Source: Bolinopsis microptera (Eukaryota; Ctenophora; Tentaculata; Lobata; Bolinopsidae). Taken from it: a stretch of 64,000 bases of DNA. The notes beneath the pieces are model-generated. The model searched no databases, was not told the origin of the DNA, and worked only from the letters and a program-made list of their open reading frames with translations. The stretch lies in NCBI RefSeq assembly GCF_026151205.1, contig NC_087079.1, forward strand, positions 12,824,635 through 12,888,634, in the 5' to 3' direction. The position numbers and the translations under genes were made by a program. This document shows positions 31,801-43,800 of the stretch, piece after piece (within the stretch, counting starts at the first letter, position 1; each line of letters opens with the position of its first letter).

Positions 31801-34800
31801 ACAAAAGTAAGTTTTCAAACATAGAAATTTTTCTTATAAAGGATTTTTGTAGCTCTATATAATATTAACCCTATAAAGCGCTATAAAACGTTGTTCCCAG
31901 AGGATAAAGCGAAGGCTGATCAAAAAGCCAAAGAAGAGGAAGAATCTAAGAAAAAGGAAGAGGAAGAGAAGGATAAGGATAAGGATAAGGATAAGGAAGA
32001 AGAGAAGGAGGAAGAAATAACTGAAGAGGTTTTGGAGGAAGAGTTCAAGAAACTGAATATCGAGGAGGAAGATGATGATGGTATGTGGCTTCAGTATAAT
32101 ATTGAATCAGTAGTTGCTTGCCAATTGTCCTTCTTCATTTACCTTATCTGGTGTTATTTCATCATTGCATGGTTTAAGTAATTATCTCAGATGAGGAGGA
32201 AGAGGAGATTGTTGTAACGGAGACGACACAAAACGCCAACAACAAAGAGGACCCTGATGGGTTTGGAACCAGCACTATTACTATCAGTAATAAGGCTATG
32301 ATGGAGAGTTTCATTGCCAAACTCTCCAATATTAGCAACCGTGATCTTGTTAACGAGGTGATTATTGGGCTGTTAAGAATTCTGTACAGTTTTAGGACGA
32401 GACATTTTAGGAATGAGAATCCAATGTTAGTGACCTTTTGTATTATCTATTATTGTATCTTAGGTTGCACAAGAGTTCTGTTTGAAGTTGAACACCAAAA
32501 GTAACCGAAAGAAGCTAGTGAGGGCACTGTACGGTGTATCAAGAAACAGGTTTTTTAGAATTGACACTTCCACGCTCTTTTGCTAAGGGGTCGTTCACAC
32601 ATTACGTAATCAGCTGAGGAGGGGGGGGGGGGGTTTCCAAATGATTACGTTAATGTAATTTTGACACAATAGCTATGTGTAAAACTGATTACGGAGCGGG
32701 GGGGGGGGGGGGGAAAAATGTTCCAAAAAGTGACTGCGTAATATGTGAACGACCCCTAAGAAGAAATATTGTGTTCTACTACCCGCTTGTGAGCTGTTCA
32801 CAGTGAACAACACAACATATTTCACTCGTCCTAGTCTTTAATTTTAATTCATCAGGTTAGATCTGTTGCCTTTCCACGGCCGCCTAGTCAGAACTCTGTC
32901 CCCTATCTTACCTGATATCCCAACGGACTTGTTCACCCTTCTGAAGAAAGAGTTTATCTATCATGTAAGATAATATTGAACAGTTTATCTAACCATATTT
33001 CTTTAAAACCCAGTTTTGAGAACATAGACTTAATCTTAACGTGGCACGAGGAAGGCTAAAGGGTCTACTATAGATTTTTGTGGAACGCGCGGTGACGCTG
33101 CTATACACAAATGCTCTTTTGTCGATTTTGAAGTTTTCTTTCGCGCCGCGCGCACGTATATTATTTTCACATTTTTTGAGGAATTCAGACAAAGCTTGTT
33201 TCAACTTTCAAGTCTGATCAATTCCGCAATTAATTGAATGCCATGTTCCGCAATGTTGTTCATGAAGCACTTTCACTTCGTGTAATGATAGAATTAAAGT
33301 AAAAACTAACTGAGTAAACAATTCGTAAATCCCAAATTCTCAGTTAAGGAAGAAAGATCAGAATAACCTTGAGACAAAAGTGAAGAATATCCGATTTATT
33401 GGGGAACTCTGCAAATTTGAGATGTGCGAGAATTCGGATGCTCTCTGGTGCCTACGAGTTTTGCTAGGTAACTACCATCGTATTTAGTTCACCCAATTTA
33501 ATGTGATACATAGTCTACTGAAATTGAGTTCCTTGTTAGGGCCATAGCATTTGATATCATCATGAATCAGATATTAATAACAGTTCATACATCATCATTT
33601 ATCCTGCTGAATTGATCAGACAGTGAAATTTGATTGATTTGAAACTTTTACAAATAGTACATTATACAATACAGCAAAGAGAATTAAAAATATACGACAT
33701 TATTATCATGAGGCATTAGTAGGGTAAAAGTTGTAGTCCATATTGTATAAATACTAAAAGCATGGTTAAGTGGTACAAGTTCTGGGGGTATACGTATTAC
33801 AAGTAATAGTTCTACTCCCAGACTCACTAACACCACCTCCATCTAAACACACAAATGTATCTAAAACACGCAAATTTAGAATTATCAAAATAAATACATA
33901 ATGTATCCATGACCTGACTCATATTGCGCCAAAAATTGCGCGCGTATCATCACACAGCGATTAAAAGCAAGATTACAGTCGGATATAAAGTTTGCGTAAT
34001 CCAGTTAAGTATATTAACTGAGGACTGCACCAGGGTCAAATCATGGTGACAGAACGTAAATGTTATTTAATATTATTTAATTTGACCAAAACCCATAATC
34101 ATGGGTAGAGTGAACCGCTGCCAGTGTCTCTCTTTTCCAAACAAAAGAAAATGATATTAATTTGAGGAACCGTCCGCAAATGCAAATTGATACCGAGAAT
34201 GAAATCGGTCGCTCGCTTTTCCCATTCAATAAGCTTTATTACAATACGTAAGCCGTGAATGAATGGGAAAAGCGAGCGACCGATTTCATTCTCGGTATCA
34301 ATTTGCATTTGCGGACGGTTCCTCAAATTAATATCATTTTCTTTTGTTTGGAAAAGAGAGACACTGGCAGCGGTTCACTCTACCCATGATTATGGGTTTT
34401 GGTCAAATATCATCTCTTTTTGACTATAATGTCAGGATAATTTACACAGTCGAAACTTAATAAGGAGGTAATTTCAACGATTTCGAAATTTTACCTTTGA
34501 AAACGTTTCCTTGTGTTTAGGTAGGCATATCTGTCAATAACAGACTGAATATAGCACTTTTTACTCATTCAAGTTGGCATTAAATTCATATATAATGCCA
34601 TTTTAATATCGTGGGAAAGCAGAATATATTCGAAATCACGAATGAGCAAAATTCTCACCTTTCGCACGTGCAAACTTTGAGCGGACGTTGCGTGCGCATA
34701 AAATATTGAATCACCATAAATTTTTGCATAGTGTTATTTAATATATAGTTTGATAAGCATGAAAAGTTTCAGAAGATTTCAAAAAGAACTTGGATCACAA

Positions 34801-37800
34801 CGGGACTCCAAAGTTGGTAAAAATCGTGAAAATAACAATTTTTAGTGATTTTAGCTATTTTAAATGAATTTGGGCGTGTCCCCACGTGTGCAACTTTTCG
34901 ATTTTCAACTTTAAAACTAGCCTATAACACAATTTAGACCTTTAGGAAGCAAAATTGAGCTCCACAACCCAAGGGATGGCCCAACACCAGAGAATACTAA
35001 TTCACAACTTTTGTGTTTTTATAAAATTATTCTTCAAAAAAGCACAAACTTCAATAGCGAATATCTTTATGAAGGAGCAAGGTAGGAAAACTTTCCGGTA
35101 GATTTTCAGAATGCTTGAACAATTATCTGAGATGAAAATGTCCTCAGATTTTGAATAAAATTACTCCTTAATGCTTTAAAATCGATTTGAAAAGTTGTTA
35201 TTTTGTCAAAAATCAAGTTTTAAAAACACTTAAATTGATGACGTCATCAAGTGATGATGATGACGATAAATTATTTTTCGATATAATGTAAACTAAAGTA
35301 TAAACAATTATCTTTAAAACCTGTGGTTCGAAATGACTGTATCTTTTATACTTTTGAATCTACGGACACTTAAATGTAGGCTACAATTTACTGCAAAAGC
35401 GTCTATACATATATACTTATATATATACATATATAGCTTCACGACAATCTGTTGTAAAACAGGGGTTCCAGAAAACCCACTTCCCGATACTCCTGCAACA
35501 TGAAATTTTTTTTACAGTCGATTTGGACAAGGTCTAGACGCTCTGCAAAGTTTCAGATCTCTAACTCGATTTTAACATGGTTTTTAAGGCACCTGAATAT
35601 GGCGATTTTGGGTTTTTTACCTAATTTCGTATAACATGCTGGCGCGTATTTTGCGCAAATTTCTTAAAAACCTCCACATAACTATTTCTTATTCCTGTCA
35701 TCTTTAACATCGAATTAGAATGTTTTGAACTTAAATATACCTGCTGAACTACTTTCGATGAGTCTTAATGCCTGGAAAACAATAAAGGGGATATAATAGT
35801 ATAGGGGGTACATAGTGTTGTGAATATAAGGGCAACGGTTATGCTTGCCAGCATTGTGATAGATTTCTTTTTATATTATAGTTGTTATATTCAGTATCGT
35901 GACCGATCTATCAGTGGCGGGGGCCCACATATAAATATCATTTGCACTCATTAACTTAGTCAGGGTCTGTCAATTTGTCCCAAAAGTGTTTTGCCAGGTT
36001 TGCCTTAAAAGTTCCGGCATCACTTATCTCTTTAAGGTCAGTTGGTAGGTCATTCCAGACACTGTGTGTTCTGAAGAAGAAGCTTCTCTTAAAGGAGTGA
36101 GCTTTTGCTTCCACAGTACACTTCAGGGAAAGGTGGTCGTGTCTGTTCTGTCGCCTCTGGTTGATATCAGGCATTTGAGATGTATCAACTTCATTATATC
36201 TCGAGGGTTGCCTTATGTTTGAACGCAACCTACCCTGTTCACTGGTTGTTATCGGGGTTAAATAAGGTGGGAGCTTCAGAACAGATTGATCATTGTATAT
36301 CTGATGGAATAATAGTAAGTCTGTGTATTCAAACTTCAGCTCCATTGGCAACATGTCTAGCTCTCTTAATCGAGCCAAGTATTCTAAGTCATTATAGTGA
36401 TGATCCTGTTCGCCAAGGATCCACTTAACTGCTCTGCGCTGAATGTTTTCAACTTTGTTATTCAAGACAACACTTGTTGGTCTCCAGACAACACTGCAAT
36501 TTTCGAAAAGGCTCCTAACCAGCGCTAGATAGAATGCCCGTTTTTGTTTACGGTCGTTAATAAACCGTAGAGTTCTTTTCATTAGACCTAGACGAGAACT
36601 AGCTTTCGTACAAAGGTTGACTATGTTCTCCTCCCACTTAAGGTCAGTTCTAACAAAGACCCCAAGGTCTTTTTCACTCTGGACGAAGTCTAGTGCCGTT
36701 CCATCTAGGGTATAGACAAAGAGCTGGAAGGGGAAAAAACTCAAAATTCCCTTTTCACTCATTTTGCTAGATATAGAGAGCACCTTGCATTTATTTGGGT
36801 GAAACTTCATTTTGTTTCTTACTGCCCAGCAATGCAGGGCGTCTATGTCTGCTTGTAGGATCTCATGGTCTCTCCAGCCCGTGATTTTACGCCATATTTT
36901 GGTGTCATCAGCGTATAGGGCTATCTTTGTACCTTCACTTACGCATTCTGACATGTCGTTAATAAAGAGTACAAAGAACAGAGGTCCTAAAATGGAGCCT
37001 TGGGGAACCCCAGATTCAACATTCTTAAGTTCTGAGTGGGATCCCCCAATTATAACACACTGTTTGCGGTCTTTAAGATAGTTCATAATGAACTTCAACA
37101 GTGTACCATTAATTTCAAATTCCGATTTTAATTTCTTTAGGATGACATCATGGTTAACTGAGTCAAAGGCCTTGGCAAAGTCAAAGTATACCACATCAGT
37201 TCTGACATTATCGTTGATAGACAGAGAGAGACAGTCTATATACCCGACCATTTGTGTAGTACAAGACCTCTGAGGAAGAAAACCATGTTGGTTGTCATGT
37301 ATTTTATGCTGGCATTTTGCCAACAGTTCATCTCTCACAATTTTTTCAAAAATTTTCATTACAAGGCTGGTGAGAGAGATTGGCCGATAATTTTCAACTA
37401 GAGTTTTGGGGCCTTTCTTATGCACAGGTACTACGTTAGCCAATTTCCACTCAGATGGTATCTGACCTATGTTATATGAGATTTTAAAAAGGCTCGAGAG
37501 TGGATATGCAATACTATCTCTACAGTTCTTTAAAATTTTGCCATGGATACCATCTGGACCAGCAGCTTTATTAACATTGACATCTTTTAGAATTTTTCGG
37601 ATTCTGCTGGTACTGAACTCAATGTCGTTTACTGAGTCATTACTATAATCAATATCAACATCATAATTACTCGCTTCGGAAAACTGTGCAGCAAAATATT
37701 CATTGAACATTTCAGCTTGGTCTAAGTGATTGTTTCTAAATCTGCCGTTATAGTTTACTGTTCCTGGTATGCGAGTAGATTTTGATGTCGATTTGACATG

Positions 37801-40800
37801 TTTCCAGAATTTCTTTGATATAAGAGCTGGATCATCATCATCATTCAAATTTGATATCATTTTTTGGTCGACCAAATTTTGAAAATCTTTTCTACATTGT
37901 GAGAACTTTTCATAGTCCTCAGCTAGGCATGATCTTTTAGATTTGACTCGTAGTTTTTCTTTTTTGAGACACAGCTGATAAGTGTCAGAGTCAAACCAGG
38001 GTGGCTGATCCTTATCTGATATCGTAATAGTTGGGATTCGGTTGTGTATGTGATGGAACAGGATTTTCTTAAAACGGAACCATCCTGTTTCTGCATCACA
38101 GTTAAGGTGATCATCCCATCTAACTGATTTCAGATCATTGTTCAGGCCGATCCAGTCTGCTTTTTTGTAATTTAAGATTTTTCGTTTGGTGACCTTCTTT
38201 CTAAACTTCATTTTAGCACTAAAAGTTATTCCAAAGTGATCTGAGGAGCATATCTCATTTTTCCCCAGGACCGCCAAATTTTCAACAACACTTATCATAT
38301 TACAGAAGAGAAGATCGAGGACCTTCCCTTTATCATGAGTGGGTTGGTTTATCATTTGTGTTAAGCCTAGGTCATTAAACAGATCTATAAAACGGCCACC
38401 AAGAAGTGTGGGGGACACACCGTCTGACCAGTTAACTTCAGGTAGATTGAAGTCCCCAACTACAAAGTGGGCCTTAAACTTTCTCCGTCCTACCACATTT
38501 CTGAGGTGTTTCTCAATTTCATTAAAATTATTTTCACCAAGGGTGCCAACTCTGTAGCAGGCAGTTATGCAGTAGCATGAGTTGTTTGATTTTAGGCTGA
38601 CTGAGATCATTTCAGCCCTAGAGCTGACATCAATCTTGTCATTTTCAATACTGATGCCAGTCTTGACTGCAATAAGGACTCCGCCCCCTTCCTTCGAAAC
38701 TTAATTGGGTTATCAGGATCCGGGGGGTGGGATCTTTTGGATCTATCCTTCCGATATATCTTGTAGATGCTATCAGGGAGGATCTCATTTTCCAGGTGCT
38801 CTTTTGAAAGCCAAGTCTCAGTCAGAACAATAACATCAGGCTTGTCTTCATAGATCTTAGATTGGAGCTCTAGTAGTTTACCAGCATCAAGCGGCATGTT
38901 TTTAGATGCTAGGCCACTAAAGGGGACAAGCCCTCTCAAATTTTGGTACATTACCTTTAGATGACTGAGGTTATTGTTATCAACTGGACCTGGGTTAAGT
39001 ATGCTTGTATTACAGATAACAAGCAAAACTAAGTTCAGAATGGTCGTCCAGATGGTGAACATGTTACTTAGGAACTGATGTCCACTACACTTAGCGGAAG
39101 AGTAACGTCTGGGACAACCATACTTCACTATCCATAGGGCTATTCCATTTTGTTTCTTTGAATAGATGATCATTAGGACTACAAGATTTGCACTGTTCAT
39201 AAGGCAGTCCCAGTCATTGGTCAGGTGTAGTCCGATCTTGTACGAGCGATGCATACGAAATGTTTGGTCTGAGTATTCACTTGCTGTTTCAATGGCCCCC
39301 GCCAATAACAGACAGATCATATACACATATACAACAATCACTACTCCATAAATCATCTTTAAAATAGCACTTTTCTCTATAGTGGTAATTGAATCTATAT
39401 TTAATTTAGCATTGCATTTGACTTTGGGAGAGTATAGACCAATCACTGTTCTGTGTTGTAAAAACGTGACTCCCATAAATTAGTTTAAAACTCAAAGTTA
39501 AATGGAGACTGGAAAATATGTACTGAATTATACTCTGTTAAAGAAGCAAGAAGTTAATGAATTAAAATATTGTCAATTAATAAATATGGGAACAAATATG
39601 AGAGCATTGTTAAGCTATAATGTTCGTTAAAAATGAAAGAGTTCTCTGAATTCTATAAGTTGAACATGTTACAAGATGACTACCTAGGTTGGTTAGCAAC
39701 GCCAATAAGAACTTTAGCTAACACACTGGTTCCAACAGGATTAAGATGGATACCATCCCTGTTAAACATATTAAAATCTAAAAGCCACATAGTAGGTGTC
39801 TTCTTTAGGAAAAAAGAGAAAAAGTCAACAAATCTTATACTTTCTTTCTTACACATCTCACTTAATAGGTCATTAAACTTATGCATATTTCTAATATGTG
39901 TAAGATAACTTGCCTTCCTAGGGACAAGTGAAAAGAAATTAATCTTAGCTGCAGGAAATACCTGTTTTGTTAGGATTATAAGGTCATTAATGTCTTCAAA
40001 TATGCGTTTTATGTCAGAGTCTACAATCAAATTTTCAACATCATTTCCCCCGACTTGAAGGAACACAGTGGAAACATTAGATGTATTAAATTGCTTGGCA
40101 CACTTTTCAACTTCGTTATAAATGTCACAAGCGTGTGCTCCAGACCGGGAGATAACTTTAAAAATTTTTCCACGCCTGGAAAGTGTTTCAGTTTTCAAGC
40201 TCTTGACGAGGGAGCTGCCAAACACAAAGGTATCAGGGTATGTGGCATCTTTGGAGGTGCTGGTTGCAGGGGAGGTTTTCGGTTCTGCAGAGGAGGGGAG
40301 GAGGATGGGGGAGGAGGATGGGGGAGGAGAATGGATAGCAGGAGGGGCTTCTTTAGGTGGGAGCAGACGTCGGAAGGTGACACTGTAACGGACTCCCCTT
40401 TCTTTCTGTACATCTTTGTCTCCAGCAAGTATTTCATGGTAAAAAGATTGCTGGAAACCAGGCAACATCGTGAATATGCTCCCGGGAGTAAGAGTAAGGT
40501 ACTTGACGGATTTCTTTTTGTCAAGGGAAATGTTCATTTTCCGAGTTGCACCAATCGAGAGTGTTGATATTGGTGCACCTGAATCGAGGCCTGCTTCATC
40601 ATCCTTGTGGGGAGGAAGGCAACACAGATATGAGCTGTACTTGTTAACTAACATGGAGTTATACTCTGTTCCTAGTGTTAAGTTAACAGTCTTCAGCAGT
40701 TTATCCATGATGGTGTTGGGTTGGATAGAGACTGGTGAGAGGGCAGCAGATCTTCGATTGTATGCGTATCGTTGGCTGCCGTACAGGAAGGTATCTGGGC

Positions 40801-43800
40801 TTAAATTTGTTCCAGACCTGCTGTAATTGATATTCTTGACGTGGCCAAGGACTTCCTCAACCAGAGGCTCACTAAGGGGGTCATGTCGAAGATTATAGTG
40901 AAGGAGCAGCGGAGATGGAGAAGGTGGGGAAGAGGATGATGGACTCGATGATTCCTGTATTTTGGGTACTGGAGAGGGTGCAGAATCAAGTAGCGTGTTG
41001 GTATATTGGAGAAGGTTCTCCAATGTATTCTGCACCTTTCTAAGTTCTTCGTTAGCGAGATTTCCCAGTTGGGGAACTATAAGGTCTTTCAGTTTATCAA
41101 GTTCCAAAACAATGAATGATTTATAAAAGTTAAGGACGGGAAACGTGATCTCCGTCTTCTCCGACGACAAGACAGATCATAAACACAGCTTAAATCAAAT
41201 GATTTAGTTTGACTGACAAAATCTTTCTTTACAAATGCCACCATTTTTCTGTATGTTATAGACTACTTTATTTACTTACTGTTTGATTTGTTAGAAACAG
41301 ATCGCACATGGCAGACAATACAACATCGGTTCCTTTCAACTTCGGTGTGAAGTATTTCAACTCAAAGTACCAGTCGAACATTGAGGTCCTCTTGAGAGAT
41401 GGTGAGAAGATCAAAGTCAATTCCGTAATTCTGTCTATTAACAGCCCCTATCTTGAAGAAATAATCGAGAAGCAAAAGTTAAAAATCATAGAAATGGATG
41501 GGTTCGATCCGATCGTGTGTCGAGGATTTTTGAGGAGTTTATACACAGTTGACTTATCAATGCTAGACAGGGGCTCCTTTAGACAAGTCAGCAGAATGTC
41601 ATACACGTTTCAAGTAACTTGGATGAAACTAAAGTGCTTCGAGTACTTCAACTGTTTGATGAATGCGGTCCCCAACATCGGCAATAATGGCATTCCTACA
41701 GAGGACGACAGATTCCTGCTGGAGGAGGCCATCGCAGCCAAACCGTTTGATGAAGACAAACAATACTTGAACGCTCTAGTTCAATGGAAATCCAGTAATT
41801 TATGCAATAATGATGTTTCCTGTATGGGGAATGTGCTAGAAGACTTGGGAAGCCTACATGTGGATCAACTTGACTTCTTTATTCGTGTTGCTAATAAATG
41901 CGAACGAGTCTTGCCGGGGTCGAAGCAGAGCCGCCGGTGCAGGAATCTCACAATCAAAGAAATCAAAAAAGAGTGTTCAACCGTCATTGTAGAAAAATTA
42001 ACCGCACATCTTATGAAAATAGAGAAATTGGATACCAAAACAAGATACGTATTAGAAAATCTGGACTTTGGTGGTATTACTTCCAAGTTTAAAGCGAACC
42101 GTAACTATCCAGGGCGACAAGACATCGTACGGGTATCGTATCAATCGTATCCTCTCGTGGGCCGTCCAGGCTTCTCTTCTAAAATAAAAGACAATTTTAA
42201 AATAGCTGCGACCACGATGTTTCAAAGCATAATGAACCTCAAAGAGATTTCCAACGACGATATGAAGATGACGCTTAAACGTTTCATGAGTTTGGGAAAC
42301 TAATCATAAACTGCACTGATAGCGTTCTGTAATTGTGGAAATCTGTTAAACAATAAAAATATTGATAATTTAATTCAGTTTACTACTATTTAGTTGAAAA
42401 TTGTCCTGTTTACTCATGATTTGAACAACACTCTAAGGAAATTGTGCTATATGCAGTTTACAGAGCATAATCAATGATGAATACGTTATATTAATGCACA
42501 TATGTTTTACTTTGATCTCACGACGAATTTGGACACCTTGAATATAAAATGTTATTCTGAACACATTATAATATTCCATATTCCGGCTCAGATGTTTAAT
42601 TAACTTAGCCCAAATATGGGGGATCATTTATTCCGTTAATTTGCGATATTTCGTCATTGACCCGAAAAGTTCGAACATAATATCATATGGTTTAATTGGT
42701 GGCACCATACTAAGAAAGAAGGAATCATGTTTTAAGATCACAAATCGTTGGTATTATATTGTTTTTGGAAATTATAAGGATGCCTCATTTCAGAGCAGTT
42801 CACACATCACAACATTGAGATAGCCTGCAGTCTGGTGGAATGTTGCGGAAGATACCTCTTCAGATCTCCGGAAACTCATCTGAAAACTAACCATCTTCTT
42901 GTAAGAAACTGCCGTCCTTCTGAAGAATCAGTATATGTATCAATATTAAATAACAGCTACACGTGAAAGTAACTGAAATTTCCACAATTTATAAACAGAT
43001 AACTCAAATCTAACCTCGCACCTCTCCAAGGACCAAATGATGCGGAAGAAAGCTGTTCACAACTTGGATACAAGGCAGATTACTATGGTTGAGAATGCGT
43101 ACTATTATTGTAACCCACCTGATCGTGTGGCTTATGTTAAGGTACTGGAAGCTAGCTTAATGAATATTGAATCAAGATTAACAATTAGTTACTAGTTAGT
43201 GTTGTTCTCAGTTGTTGTTATTATGTATGTTCTTATGTAACGGAGCTCTTGATTAGATGAGATTTGTGCCATGAAAGATGATCATAATAAGAGTAAAACT
43301 CAGTGAAATTAAAGTTGTTCCTTTTCAGAAAGTTAGACCTCCACTTCACGAGTACATAAGGAAACTTTTGATCAAAGACCTCAACAAGAATAACATCGAG
43401 AAAATACTCCGACAGTTCAGAAAACTCCCTTGGCAAGACGATGAAGTAAGTACCCAGTCTGACATTAAATCTTACAAACATGAAGGGGAAATTTCTTATA
43501 TATTGTTGGAATTTCCCAAACATAAAATACGTCCCTGGCTGCACCTGGCACCACCCCACACTTCACATACCATTCACATACCAGGCTAACATAACGTCTA
43601 CCGTAGAATTACCACGGGGTACGTCTGGTATTAACCTGGTATTAACCTGGTATTAACCTGGTATTAACCACGGGGTACGTCTGGTATTCCTTGTCTTCCG
43701 TTTCACCCCGTCTGGTAGCTTTACTCTGACCCCGTTCCGCGTCTATCTTGTGAATTATTCTATTTAGTAAAGTCTGGAGGGTCTACTGTGGCAGTCTACC

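Larger units (their letters stand above)
35890..41235 (-). mobile_element. Nearly full-length CR1-type LINE with AlkB-SGNH ORF1
   Basis: On the minus strand: ORF1 (41170-39680), a 203-base gap, then ORF2 (39476-35956) with endonuclease and RT. It lies inside the 9.3-kb UPF2 intron, antisense to the gene. ORF1 is open and ORF2 has only one frameshift, so it is a young copy. Outer borders are approximate; no poly(A) or microsatellite tail is obvious to the left of 35956. Confidence 0.85.

Noticed and set aside
40055-40567. Gly/Glu-rich plus-strand frame
   Set aside because: Shadow of the Ser/Pro-rich linkers of LINE ORF1.
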